A DNA stretch of 42,793 nucleotides from an uncultured Thalassolituus sp. (GCA_913061435.1 CAJXUK010000026.1:1-42793); one strand, 5' to 3'. Shown: positions 16,746 through 25,230, counted from the first letter of the stretch. The notes: generated from the letters alone by a model not told the origin. Translations and numbers: made by a program.

Positions 16746-18992
16746 TTACTTATTATTGTGTTTAAAAACGCCATTCCAATCGTCGGGTAACTGTTGATGT
16801 CTTAGAGTGTTTATACGATCAATGTAAATATCATAAACAGGGTTCAAAGAAGTGCTTTTTAGCCGAGTTAGGCAATGTAAAGCTTCATCCCAATTCTGCT
16901 GGCAATATAAGTGGTAGGCATGAGCAAATTCAGCTAATTCATCGAGCTGCTGCTGACTCATATTAGCTTTTAAGCCCAGCGGCTGATAAATCGCAACGGA
17001 CTCATCTTTTCCTTTAACTTGAATTCTATCTACAAACGCAAACGTTATAGCCTCGCACTGTGAAGCCGTATTCTCACCCACCAAAATATCAGCACCATAA
17101 TATTTGGTGATACTCTCTAAACGAGAACCAAGATTTACTGCGTCACCAATGACTGTATAGGCACGTCGGTAAGTAGATCCCATATCACCTACATTCATTA
17201 AACCCGTGTTTAACCCCACACCCACATGAATTGCAGGCAAGCCCATAGCAACAAACTGATCGCTTAATCGTTGTGTTTCTTTTTGCATTGCCAGCGCAGC
17301 TAAAACTGCATGTTGAGCATGACATTGATCGTCTAAAGGAGCGCCCCAAAATGCCATCACCATATCGCCCACATATTTATCAATGGTGCCTTCATGATCA
17401 AAAATAATTTTGGTGATGGGGGTAAAATACTGATTGAGTAAAGCTTTTAATGCCTCTGCGGTAAGCCCTTCTGAAATAGTGGTGAAATTACGAATATCAG
17501 CAAACAGTACGGTTAACTCTTTGCTCTCACCATTAAATTGATAAGCACTAGGATTAGCCACCATTCGATCAATATGAGCCTTAGGAACATATTGATGAAA
17601 CATATTAGTCAACAAACGCCTGCTATGGTTTTCTTGCACATAGCCATAAGCCAAATTCAGCAAAGTTAACGCTGATATTATTAAAACAATGCTCGCAAGG
17701 GGTAAATCCAGCCCCATCTCATGCCACAAATACACATTACCAATAACCGCGATAAACAAACTTAAAACACTGACAATGATGACCATAACGGGCCCCAACC
17801 GAGGTAACAGAAGTGACAGCACAACACCAAGAACTAATAAAAAGACCAAGGTTAAGCCCGCTTCCCATTCGGGACGATAAGGAAAATCTTCATCCAATAA
17901 GGCTTGTAACAAGGTGGCATGTACTTCAACCCCAGGATACTGAGTACCTACTGGGGTGGTTTTCAAATCGGCTAAGCCTATCGCAGAAGCACCGATTAGC
18001 ACGATAGCCCCGTCCAGTATCGACAAATCTGTACGCTGCTGAAGAACGTCGCTAATCGACAGGTAAGGAAACCTGTGTGCATGGCCCTGATAAGGAATGA
18101 TCACACGACCGCTAGCATCCGTTTGAATGCGCTTACCCGCTACTTTAATAGCGGTAATAACATCAACGCTACCCAAAGACTCTGTTTCAAGCGCAACACC
18201 ATCAACCAATAAATATCGCATCATCACGGCCAATGCCAATGACGGGTAAAGTTGGTTTTGATGGCGAATAACTAAAGGAGATTTTCGAATGACACCATCT
18301 ACATCGGTAAAGGTAGAGACAAAACCAGCTGCTGTTGCCGCTTGCTGAAGGCCGAGCAAATTTGCAGTAAAACCTAAACGCTCAATAGTTACCAATTGCT
18401 TGAGTTGTTGCGGAGATAATTGATAAACCGGGTTAGTTAACTGGCCAACTTTGACATCTGCTGGTGATTGGAAAAAATAGCCTAACACCACGTCTTGATG
18501 ACGCATTTGATTAGCAAAGACGCGATCAGCATTAGCAATCTCTTGCCAATGCTCAGGCATCGCCCAATCAATGTCGTGATCGACCAAATGCTGATTAACT
18601 TCATTTACTGGATTACGCTCAGGTTCAGAAAAAACCACATCAAAAGCGACAACAACAGCACCAGCCTCAGCTACTGATGCAATCAACTGCGCTAACTTAT
18701 GTCGGCTCCAAGGCCAACGACCCTCGCTGGCTAATGACTGCTCATCAATATCTAAAATAACAATAGGAGGGTTTGAAGGATTGGATAAAGAAGCGGATAA
18801 AGTATCGGTTGGAGAGTATTCAGACAGTGCCAAAGAAAGATTAAAACGAGCATCATAAAATAGATGATCTAAACGGTTTATCCAATGACTATCGTGGTTA
18901 TGAACGCCTAAGCTCATATAAATAAAATAAGAGGATAATAAAATGCCTAAATAAACAGATACTCGCTGCTGCGTTATTTTAACAAGATTCAT
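16746..18992 (-). CDS. Membrane adenylate cyclase with CHASE2 sensor domain
   Basis: A 748-residue class III cyclase. There is one N-terminal membrane helix (about 12-30), an extracytoplasmic CHASE2 domain (about 60-365, including PPIVILDIDEQSLASEGRWP), three helices (about 370-450), then the cyclase domain (about 480-660). Metal-binding aspartates are in LFADIRNFTTISEG (about 497) and KYVGDMVMAFWG (about 540). The Lys in GTIDKYVGD and Asp in YTVIGDAVNLGSRLES favour ATP over GTP. The product is probably cAMP in response to a periplasmic signal. ATG at 18990-18992 has AAAGGA at good spacing, just after a long inverted repeat in the leader. It faces the FecR gene, suggesting shared signalling. 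The effector (Crp/Vfr) is not in the window. Confidence 0.93.
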   Translation of the reverse strand: MNLVKITQQRVSVYLGILLSSYFIYMSLGVHNHDSHWINRLDHLFYDARFNLSLALSEYSPTDTLSASLSNPSNPPIVILDIDEQSLASEGRWPWSRHKLAQLIASVAEAGAVVVAFDVVFSEPERNPVNEVNQHLVDHDIDWAMPEHWQEIANADRVFANQMRHQDVVLGYFFQSPADVKVGQLTNPVYQLSPQQLKQLVTIERLGFTANLLGLQQAATAAGFVSTFTDVDGVIRKSPLVIRHQNQLYPSLALAVMMRYLLVDGVALETESLGSVDVITAIKVAGKRIQTDASGRVIIPYQGHAHRFPYLSISDVLQQRTDLSILDGAIVLIGASAIGLADLKTTPVGTQYPGVEVHATLLQALLDEDFPYRPEWEAGLTLVFLLVLGVVLSLLLPRLGPVMVIIVSVLSLFIAVIGNVYLWHEMGLDLPLASIVLIISALTLLNLAYGYVQENHSRRLLTNMFHQYVPKAHIDRMVANPSAYQFNGESKELTVLFADIRNFTTISEGLTAEALKALLNQYFTPITKIIFDHEGTIDKYVGDMVMAFWGAPLDDQCHAQHAVLAALAMQKETQRLSDQFVAMGLPAIHVGVGLNTGLMNVGDMGSTYRRAYTVIGDAVNLGSRLESITKYYGADILVGENTASQCEAITFAFVDRIQVKGKDESVAIYQPLGLKANMSQQQLDELAEFAHAYHLYCQQNWDEALHCLTRLKSTSLNPVYDIYIDRINTLRHQQLPDDWNGVFKHNNK

Positions 18993-19004
18993 AAAATCCT
19001 TTAG

Positions 19005-19088
19005 GCGCTGCCAATTTTTTATTATTTATAACATAAGCTTTTTACAACATAAGCATTTATAAAATAGGCATTTATAAAATGGCAGCGC
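19005..19088 (-). promoter_or_regulatory. Inverted repeat enclosing short direct repeats, leader of the CHASE2 cyclase
   Basis: GCGCTGCCA at 19005-19013 and TGGCAGCGC at 19080-19088 are perfect 9-base complements separated by 66 AT-rich bases. On the minus strand the stem closes 12 bases before the cyclase ATG, with the AAAGGA SD just after it. The loop holds two copies of AACATAAGC (16-base period) and two 15-base units. It may be a structured leader, a terminator for the upstream regulator gene, or a set of protein sites. Confidence 0.55.
19053..19082. repeat. 15-bp tandem repeat
   Basis: Two adjacent units, GCATTTATAAAATAG and GCATTTATAAAATGG, differing at one base, inside the inverted-repeat loop upstream of the cyclase. 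Confidence 0.8.
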
Positions 19089-19095
19089 AAAAGAA

Positions 19096-19800
19096 TTAAG
19101 ACAGCTTAGATAACCTATAACGCAATTGTCGTGGTGTAAGCCCCAGCATTTTAGCCGCCATGGTTTTATTACCACCACACTTGGTTACTGTGCACTGAAT
19201 ATCACTCAGCTCGCTTTCATTAACTCGTTGATAAGGCCGAGCATATAAAGTTTGAAAGTTAGGCACTACCTGAGTTGCGATGGTTTGTGCAATTTGAGTA
19301 CTCATAAACCAAAGTTCTTTCAAAGATAAGCTACCAGCGCGGGTTTTACGTAAATCCAGCACAATGACAGCTAAGGTCGTTTGACGAAGTCGCAAAGGGA
19401 TGAGTAAGCAATGGTCTCCTTGCTTAAAATCAAATGCTGTCAGAGCTTCTCTCGAAAAAGCTTCTGCACGCGAAGTGTCCTTACGCACCAAAACAACCGA
19501 GCCAGAATCAAATACCTGCGAAAGGTAATTTTGTACAGTAAAACTGTACACACCTCCCTCGACTTGGCGCGAACAGTATTTGGCTTGAAATAAACAATCA
19601 CTGTCTGGGACGGCAATACTGATGTTATCACTGCCTGTCATGTTAACCATTAGTTGTAATAACTGCTCAATGGTCAATTCATCATTGTGACGAGTTTCAA
19701 TAATGCGATTTAGCTGAGACATCCAATCAATAGACAGCTCAAGGTTATTATCGACTGCGTGATAATTTTGAATTTTGGCTATATGGTTCATAAGGCTCAT
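19096..19800 (-). CDS. GAF-like sensor with C-terminal Fis-type HTH, lacking an AAA+ domain
   Basis: A 234-residue probable transcription regulator. Residues ~30-175 look like a GAF domain (IEQLLQLMVNMTGSDNISIAV, ...HCLLIPLRLRQTTLAVIVLDL). The C-terminal ~40 residues are a Fis/NtrC-type helix-turn-helix (CTVTKCGGNKTMAAKMLGL, then TPRQLRYRLSKLS), close in style to the end of NifA. The sigma-54 AAA+ domain that normally lies between these is absent, so it cannot act as a standard enhancer-binding protein. It is upstream of the CHASE2 cyclase on the same strand with a 103-base gap and may bind the repeats there. The start is ATG 19798-19800; ATG nine bases further in is possible. Confidence 0.8.
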   Translation of the reverse strand: MSLMNHIAKIQNYHAVDNNLELSIDWMSQLNRIIETRHNDELTIEQLLQLMVNMTGSDNISIAVPDSDCLFQAKYCSRQVEGGVYSFTVQNYLSQVFDSGSVVLVRKDTSRAEAFSREALTAFDFKQGDHCLLIPLRLRQTTLAVIVLDLRKTRAGSLSLKELWFMSTQIAQTIATQVVPNFQTLYARPYQRVNESELSDIQCTVTKCGGNKTMAAKMLGLTPRQLRYRLSKLS

Positions 19801-19908
19801 CTCTTGTTAGCAATACAGCATTTATCGCAATATCTATACCAATTTTTTTGAAAAAGAAAAAATGCCCTAAAACAGCTGATTTTTAAAGGATTACTAAAAA
19901 TCATGCAC

Positions 19909-19936
19909 AAAAAAGGCACTTAAAAGTGCCTCTTTT
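19909..19936. terminator. Rho-independent terminator (downstream of DUF4404 gene)
   Basis: GGCACT-TAAA-AGTGCC hairpin at 19915-19930, flanked by an A-run on the left (T-run on the minus strand) and TCTTTTT on the right. It works for the DUF4404 gene on the minus strand and could be bidirectional. Confidence 0.85.
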
Positions 19937-19977
19937 TAAATCACAATCACCAAAACTGCACCGAAATAGTGCGTTTT

Positions 19978-20271
19978 TCACACACCCATACGGCCAAGTG
20001 TATCGATGATCTGGCGTAAGATCCCCGATAACGTAGGGTGCTCCTGTTCAAACTCTACTGCTTGCTGTTCAATTCGATCGGATAAATCTTGCTCTAACTC
20101 AACCGATTGCTGACCTAAATTGTCTTTAACATCGACTAACACTTGCTGCAAAAGCGCTTGAGTATTTTCATCCAGACTGTGCTTTTGCTGCAGCTCTTGG
20201 TGGAGTTCCATTAATAAATTTTGTACTTTTTGCTCAGATACAGCTTGAGAAGAATCTGTTTGTTGAGGCAT
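19978..20271 (-). CDS. DUF4404 family protein
   Basis: A 97-residue protein matching the recalled DUF4404 pattern: an N-terminal helical segment (KVQNLLMELHQELQQKHSLD), then ALLQQVLVDVKDNL, a coiled-coil-prone stretch rich in Gln/Glu, and the conserved C-terminal HPTLSGILRQIIDTLGRMGV. No signal peptide or membrane helix, so it is cytoplasmic. Function unknown. SD AAAGGAATGCCAC precedes the ATG. It is followed by a strong terminator, so it is the last gene of its transcript. Confidence 0.85.
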   Translation of the reverse strand: MPQQTDSSQAVSEQKVQNLLMELHQELQQKHSLDENTQALLQQVLVDVKDNLGQQSVELEQDLSDRIEQQAVEFEQEHPTLSGILRQIIDTLGRMGV

Positions 20272-20409
20272 GTGGCATTCCTTTTTATTTAAAGTGGTTG
20301 TATCAATACAGTGTATGACGTTAATTTAAAAAGACATTAATTTAAATCAACCTCCCGCAGAATAATTCCTTAGTTAATCTCTAATAAATTCATAAGCTTT
20401 TTGAACGCG

Positions 20410-20607
20410 CTACTCCATAAAATACTGCAATACGACCTTAATCAAAAAGCCCACCATACCAAGGCCTAAGGCTAGGAATAGAATAAAATTACCAAAGTTG
20501 CCTGCTTCCGATTTTTTACCTAAATCGTAAATAATAAAAAACATAAAGATAATCAGTACACCAACACCGATATTCATCGACCACATTTCAAATTGTTCTG
20601 TTGTCAT
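20410..20607 (-). CDS. DUF2788 family small membrane protein
   Basis: A 65-residue protein with two membrane helices: IGVGVLIIFMFFIIYDLG (about 12-30) and FILFLALGLGMVGFLIKVVL (about 41-60), joined by a short polar loop, KKSEAGNFGN. This fits the DUF2788 family of gammaproteobacteria as I recall it. Function unknown. AAAGGTGGTGT lies just before the ATG. It is 138 bases upstream of the DUF4404 gene on the same strand, with no clear terminator between, so they may share a transcript. Confidence 0.87.
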   Translation of the reverse strand: MTTEQFEMWSMNIGVGVLIIFMFFIIYDLGKKSEAGNFGNFILFLALGLGMVGFLIKVVLQYFME

Positions 20608-20679
20608 ACACCACCTTTAAAAAATAAAACCTACAAAATTAGACGAGAATCTTCCGATTTAATTCGTTACCATGGGGGC

Positions 20680-20685
20680 TATAAT
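20680..20685 (+). promoter_or_regulatory. Candidate sigma-70 -10 box for the AdeT-like gene
   Basis: A perfect TATAAT 26 bases before the ATG at 20712. A weak -35 (TTTAAT at 20658-20663, 16-base spacing) is the best partner. No strong SD lies between, so the leader would be short. Confidence 0.45.
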
Positions 20686-20711
20686 AATAACGTTAATGGC
20701 TAATCACAATC

Positions 20712-21743
20712 ATGACTAACAAAATACATTCTGTTCTCACAGGCTTAATCACCGGCTTAACTTTGGCGCTTTCGTCCAGCTTAACCGTAGCAAATACCCC
20801 TGACCTACCTAAGCTTAATTTCTGTGTTTTTGATCCTATTGGGGTTAAAGGTCCAGCCTACCAAGGCATGATGGACTATAAAGCAGCTGCGTTAGAATGG
20901 GGCGCTATTTTAAACTTAAAAGTACATACCAACGAAGCTGTCGCTTTAGCCGACTTTAAAGCGGGTCATTGCGATGCAGTGGGGTTAACTGGTACTCGTG
21001 TTCGTCCTTTTAATAAATTTACAGCCTCTATTGAAGCTGTCGGCGCAATTGATGATTATGAGCAAATGCGTAAATTGGTAGGCATGTTGGCAAAACCACG
21101 CGCGAGTAAGTATATGATCGAAGGCGATTATGAAATCGCTGGAATTATGCCAGCGGGTGCTGTATTTGTGTTTACTCGCGATAAAACCATTGATTCTGTT
21201 GAAGCAGCCGCTGGTAAACGCCTGGCAACCATCGATTACGATACCGCTTCGGTAAAAGTAGTGCAGCGTATTGGTGCAACCATGGTCCCTGTTACTATTG
21301 CTACCTTCGCCCCGCGATTTAACAATGGCTATGTTGATATTGCTTACGCGCCAGCCATTGCCTACGAACCCTTTGAAATGTACAAAGGTATGGGAGATAG
21401 CGGAGGCATTTTACGCTTCAATTTGGCTCAAATGAACGGCCAATTGATTTTACGCAAAGATAAATTCCCTCAACAATTTGGTCAAAAAAGTCGTGAATAC
21501 GCTTATAAAAACTTCACCAAAGCACTAGAACATATTGTTGCTGCAGAAGACAACATTCCAGAAAAATATTGGATTGATTTACCCGATAACAAAAAAACAG
21601 AATATAAAGAAATGTTGCGCCAAGTGCGTTTAGAGTTAAGAGATGAAGGTGTTTACGATGAACGTATGCTTAAAATCTTGTTTAAGCTACGTTGCAGAAC
21701 GGACCCTGGCCATTACGAGTGTGTTGAAAAACTAGAAGGCTAA
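20712..21743 (+). CDS. Putative periplasmic solute-binding protein, AdeT1/2 (DUF6091) family
   Basis: A 343-residue exported protein with signal peptide ending near residue 27 (LALSSSLTVANTPD). The mature part begins LPKLNFCVFDPIGVKGPAYQ and contains HCDAVGLTGTRVRPFNKFTA and VDIAYAPAIAYEPFEMYKG, giving the two-lobed binding-protein pattern of the AdeT1/AdeT2 family. That family was first linked to efflux in Acinetobacter but looks like TRAP-type or other solute receptors. Ligand unknown. Two C-terminal cysteines (RCRTDPGHYECVEKL) may pair. It is followed by an FAD oxidase after two bases, so the pair is an operon. No transport membrane subunits are adjacent. Confidence 0.85.
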   Translation: MTNKIHSVLTGLITGLTLALSSSLTVANTPDLPKLNFCVFDPIGVKGPAYQGMMDYKAAALEWGAILNLKVHTNEAVALADFKAGHCDAVGLTGTRVRPFNKFTASIEAVGAIDDYEQMRKLVGMLAKPRASKYMIEGDYEIAGIMPAGAVFVFTRDKTIDSVEAAAGKRLATIDYDTASVKVVQRIGATMVPVTIATFAPRFNNGYVDIAYAPAIAYEPFEMYKGMGDSGGILRFNLAQMNGQLILRKDKFPQQFGQKSREYAYKNFTKALEHIVAAEDNIPEKYWIDLPDNKKTEYKEMLRQVRLELRDEGVYDERMLKILFKLRCRTDPGHYECVEKLEG

Positions 21744-21745
21744 TT

Positions 21746-22876
21746 TTGGAACACTTTGATTATTGCATAATAGGTGCTGGCGTAGTCGGCTTAGCAGTTG
21801 CTTATAAGCTAAGCCAGACTGCTAAAAATGCCAGCATTCTGTTAATCGAAAAACACCCCCATTTTGGTAGCGAGACCAGTAGCCGCAATAGCGAAGTAAT
21901 TCACGCAGGGATTTACTACCCTGCAAATAGTTTAAAAGCGGCTCTGTGTACTCAAGGTAAAAATCAGCTGTATGATTTTTGTCAGCAATACGCGGTTCCT
22001 CACCGTGCGCTCGGCAAGTTAATCGTTGCTCATTCTCCACAAGAACTACCCGCACTTGAGCAATTACAACAAAAAGCGGCCAGTAATGGGGTCCTGTTAG
22101 AATTTTTAGATCAAAAAGCTTGTTACCAGAAAGAACCCTCGGTTAACGCTCACGCAGCTTTGTTGTCGGCAACCACTGGCATTATTGACTCGCACAGTTA
22201 TATGCAAACATTGCTCACCTTGGCTCAGCAAAATGATGTGCTCTATAGCCCTAATACGCAGTTTTTACAGGCAACAGAAACTGCCAACAGGTTTGTAGTG
22301 AGTTTGGGTACCGGTGATGGTATTTATAAGTTGGCTTGTAATAACATCATCAACTGCGCAGGGTTGCATGCGACCACAGTCGCAAGCAATATTGACTCTT
22401 TAGCTGCAGTGCACATTCCGCAACATTATTACTGCAAAGGCCATTATTTTGGCTATCAAGGGCAATCGCCGTTTTCTCATCTTATTTATCCACTACCCAA
22501 CAAGAACACCTCGGGGTTGGGCATCCATGCGACTCTTGATCTCGCAGGACAACTGCGGTTTGGCCCCGACACTCAATATATAGACGATATTGACTACACG
22601 ATTGGGTTAGCAGCAAACTCTTCAGAAGGCATATTAAAACAGCGCTTTAGCCAATCAATTAAACGTTATTTCCCTAGCCTACAAGCAGAAAAGCTGCATT
22701 ACAGTTACAGTGGCATTCGTCCTAAATTATCCAGCGAAAATCAAGCTGCTAAAGACTTTGTAATTCAAGACTGCAATCAACACCAAGTAAAAGGTTTGAT
22801 CAATTTATTCGGCATAGAAAGCCCAGGCCTAACAGCAAGCCTAGCAATAGCAGACTATGTAATTGAACGCATTTAA
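21746..22876 (+). CDS. FAD-dependent oxidoreductase, L-2-hydroxyglutarate oxidase (LhgO)-like
   Basis: A 376-residue flavoprotein of the DAO superfamily. The dinucleotide-binding motif YCIIGAGVVGLAVAYKLS is at residues 6-23, followed by SSRNSEVIHAGIYYPANSLK, the pattern of LhgO/YgaF and L-2-hydroxyglutarate dehydrogenase. The C-terminus has YSGIRPKLS and GIESPGLTASLAIADYV, which close the FAD site. It likely oxidises a 2-hydroxy acid and passes electrons to quinone, but the exact substrate is uncertain. The start is TTG at 21746-21748, with AAGG seven bases upstream and no nearby ATG. It lies two bases after the AdeT-like gene, so it is translated from the same message; the binding protein might bind a related acid. 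Confidence 0.87.
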   Translation: MEHFDYCIIGAGVVGLAVAYKLSQTAKNASILLIEKHPHFGSETSSRNSEVIHAGIYYPANSLKAALCTQGKNQLYDFCQQYAVPHRALGKLIVAHSPQELPALEQLQQKAASNGVLLEFLDQKACYQKEPSVNAHAALLSATTGIIDSHSYMQTLLTLAQQNDVLYSPNTQFLQATETANRFVVSLGTGDGIYKLACNNIINCAGLHATTVASNIDSLAAVHIPQHYYCKGHYFGYQGQSPFSHLIYPLPNKNTSGLGIHATLDLAGQLRFGPDTQYIDDIDYTIGLAANSSEGILKQRFSQSIKRYFPSLQAEKLHYSYSGIRPKLSSENQAAKDFVIQDCNQHQVKGLINLFGIESPGLTASLAIADYVIERI

Positions 22877-22886
22877 CGGTTGTTGA

Positions 22887-23597
22887 TCAATCACGACTGT
22901 TGAGAATTAGCGACAACTCTCGCAACAGAGTATTACGAAGATCACCCGCATCAATTTCTTCTGGCTCAATTAACAAACACTCGTACTCAAGACGATGCAA
23001 GATTGCAATAATGATATTGGCGTCCGCTAGAGGATTAGGCGATTTGACGAACCCTAATATTTCGATCAGCTTTTTCATCAACGATTCTTTATGAACACGA
23101 CCTAAAGTCCGCAAACGCGGGCTTAATATAGCTTCATAACGAAAAGCTTGCTCTGCGATCAAGGAGTCACGGTGATCAGTGACTTGCTCAACAACATACT
23201 GAGTCATTTTATCGGCAATAACTTCTGCCATGGCTTCTGAGTTAGTAAATAAATCGGTGAAGTTATGGCCCTGATCATTAGCAGCCGGTTCAAACAACCG
23301 CGTTGAGAAATGATTCACCACCCCAAGCGCCTGCTCCGCGTACAAGGTGAAGGTGTCATTAATCAATTCTTCAATGTCTTTAAAATAATAAGTCGTCGCC
23401 GCTAACGGAACATCCGCTTCTTTAGCAACTGCGCGATGTCGGATACCGCGCACACCTTCACGAACCACAATGCGCAAAGCCGCTTCTAAAATAAGTCGAC
23501 GGCGCTGTTCACTGCCCGTACGGCTGGCTTTGCGCCCCTGATACTTAACCGCATTGCTTGATTTGGTTGCGCTAGATGAATCTGATGACTTTGACAT
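22887..23597 (-). CDS. TetR family transcriptional regulator
   Basis: A 236-residue DNA-binding regulator. The TetR helix-turn-helix is at about 30-85 (RRRLILEAALRIVVREGVRG, IRHRAVAKEADVPLAATTYY, FKDIEELINDTFTLY). A C-terminal ligand-binding helical domain follows. The start is placed at ATG 23595-23597 with GAGGG six bases upstream; a GTG 30 bases further out lacks this. It is divergent from fadL, a common arrangement in fatty-acid or hydrocarbon uptake, so fadL and its own gene are the obvious targets. The palindromes at 23693-23712 and 23800-23811 are candidate operators. A Ser/Lys-rich N-terminal tail precedes the HTH. Confidence 0.9.
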   Translation of the reverse strand: MSKSSDSSSATKSSNAVKYQGRKASRTGSEQRRRLILEAALRIVVREGVRGIRHRAVAKEADVPLAATTYYFKDIEELINDTFTLYAEQALGVVNHFSTRLFEPAANDQGHNFTDLFTNSEAMAEVIADKMTQYVVEQVTDHRDSLIAEQAFRYEAILSPRLRTLGRVHKESLMKKLIEILGFVKSPNPLADANIIIAILHRLEYECLLIEPEEIDAGDLRNTLLRELSLILNSRD

Positions 23598-23692
23598 TAT
23601 TACCCTCAAACAAGAAAAACTGTGCACACGAGTGCATTATGGTGCAAAGAGGCACACTAATTGAACAACTTTCGCAGGAACACCCGTACCAT

Positions 23693-23712
23693 AATAGAGT
23701 TTTTACTCTATT
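23693..23712. promoter_or_regulatory. Palindrome, candidate operator between TetR gene and fadL
   Basis: AATAGAGT-TTTT-ACTCTATT: perfect 8-base arms with a 4-base centre, in the divergent intergenic region. Size and symmetry fit a TetR operator. It could also be a weak hairpin. Confidence 0.5.
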
Positions 23713-23779
23713 TTCACCCTAAAGTATGACCCGCGGCAAACGCACTTGATGTATTTATCCATTAATTTTTAATATCTGC

Positions 23780-23811
23780 TTGAAGCATTGATTAAAACAG
23801 TACTATAGTAC
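23780..23811 (+). promoter_or_regulatory. Candidate fadL promoter with overlapping palindrome
   Basis: TTGAAG at 23780-23785 and TATAGT at 23804-23809 are 18 bases apart. The -10 is inside a perfect 12-base palindrome, GTACTATAGTAC (23800-23811). A repressor there would block RNA polymerase. Confidence 0.45.
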
Positions 23812-23868
23812 CTTATAGATAACCGCTAATAAAAATAAGATAACATCTGTCCTTAAAGGAACATCGTA

Positions 23869-25230
23869 ATGATTAAAAAAACACTAGCGCTTGCCATTGG
23901 TCTTGCCAGTGCACAACTTTCTTTCGCACAAGGCTTTTACGTTGATGAGCAATCAGCTTTACGTTTAGGGGATGCATTTTCTGGTGGTGCAGCTCAAGCA
24001 GACGATGCCTCTACCGCATTTTATAACCCTGCAGGCTTAACCCGTTTAAAAGACACACAACTTACAATCAACCTATCTGCGGTCTCGGTTCAATCTGAGT
24101 TTAAGGGTGATTCAACAACTCTTGGTGGTGCTCCGGTTAATGGTAAAAAAGTCAGTGCCGATGCACTTGATGTTCTACCTTCTATTTACTTCTCAGCGCC
24201 AATGAGTGAAAACATGGTATTTGGTGCTTATTTAAACGCACCTTATGCCACCGGCACCGATTTTGGCAGCAACTCTGTTGGCCGTTATTTTTCCACCGAA
24301 AGCAGCATTACCGGTATCGACTTTGGTACAGCATTAGGCTTTAAAGTGAGCGATAACCTATCTTTTGGTATCAGCATGGTGATGCAATACCTAAGTGCCA
24401 CCGTTGCCCAAAATCTGAACACCAGCGCTGCGTGTTTTGGTGCTGAAAACGCAGGCCAACTTCCTCCTTCTTCGTGTATCACTTTAGGCATCACCAGCGT
24501 TGGTGACACGACCTACGACAGCCCATTTGAAATGGAAGGCGATGACCTTAACATTGGCTTCACCGCCGGCTTGCTGTATGAATTCAGCCCAGAAAGCCGT
24601 TTAGGTTTGCATTACCGCAATCGCATCAGTCACGACATTCAAGGTAAAGCAAAACTCGAAGTTCCTGCTTCTGCGGAACCTTTTGGCAGCCTTGCTGGAT
24701 TAGTTGATACCAATGCAAAAGGGACAGCTACCTTAGAAACCCCAAGCCAAGCTAACTTGAGTTTTTACCAAGGCTTAGGCAAGTTCTCGGTACAAGCCGA
24801 CTTACAATGGACACAATGGTCAAGCTTCGAAACCCTATCGATCAAGTCTGACGACCCGGTTATTCAAAGTGTCGCTGGCCCACAAACGTATGACTGGGTA
24901 GATTCTTATCGCTACGCCATTGGTGGTTCTTATCAAGTAAATCCATCTCTAACCCTACGTACCGGTTTTGCACTGGATAGATCACCGATTAAAGATAGCC
25001 AAACAAAACTTGATTTTGCTTTTGATGATTATCAGGCAATCTCATTTGGTTTAACGTACGACATGAATCAAGACCTAGCCTTTGATTTTGGTATTCAAAA
25101 AACCCTTAAACAAAAACGTTCTATTGCTCAGGGGGATATTACCGATCCTAGCCAAAACCTAAGTAAGCTGGATGGCGATGTCACCACAGACGTGTTGTCT
25201 CTTGCTGCTGGCGTTAAAATGAAATTTTAA
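23869..25230 (+). CDS. fadL: Outer-membrane long-chain fatty acid/hydrocarbon transporter, FadL family
   Basis: A 453-residue outer-membrane barrel with signal peptide MIKKTLALAIGLASAQLSFAQ. The mature N-terminus (GFYVDEQSALRLGDAFSGGAAQADDASTAFYNPAGLT) is the FadL/TodX/OmpP1 hatch region with the conserved NPAGLT. Strands run to a C-terminal ...KMKF with terminal Phe. A cysteine pair in loop CFGAENAGQLPPSSC probably forms a disulphide. It moves hydrophobic compounds across the outer membrane; in marine relatives this includes alkanes. AAAGGA lies eight bases before the ATG. It is divergent from a TetR regulator and ends in a strong terminator, so it is monocistronic. The gene symbol means the family; multiple FadL copies are usual. 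Confidence 0.93.
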   Translation: MIKKTLALAIGLASAQLSFAQGFYVDEQSALRLGDAFSGGAAQADDASTAFYNPAGLTRLKDTQLTINLSAVSVQSEFKGDSTTLGGAPVNGKKVSADALDVLPSIYFSAPMSENMVFGAYLNAPYATGTDFGSNSVGRYFSTESSITGIDFGTALGFKVSDNLSFGISMVMQYLSATVAQNLNTSAACFGAENAGQLPPSSCITLGITSVGDTTYDSPFEMEGDDLNIGFTAGLLYEFSPESRLGLHYRNRISHDIQGKAKLEVPASAEPFGSLAGLVDTNAKGTATLETPSQANLSFYQGLGKFSVQADLQWTQWSSFETLSIKSDDPVIQSVAGPQTYDWVDSYRYAIGGSYQVNPSLTLRTGFALDRSPIKDSQTKLDFAFDDYQAISFGLTYDMNQDLAFDFGIQKTLKQKRSIAQGDITDPSQNLSKLDGDVTTDVLSLAAGVKMKF

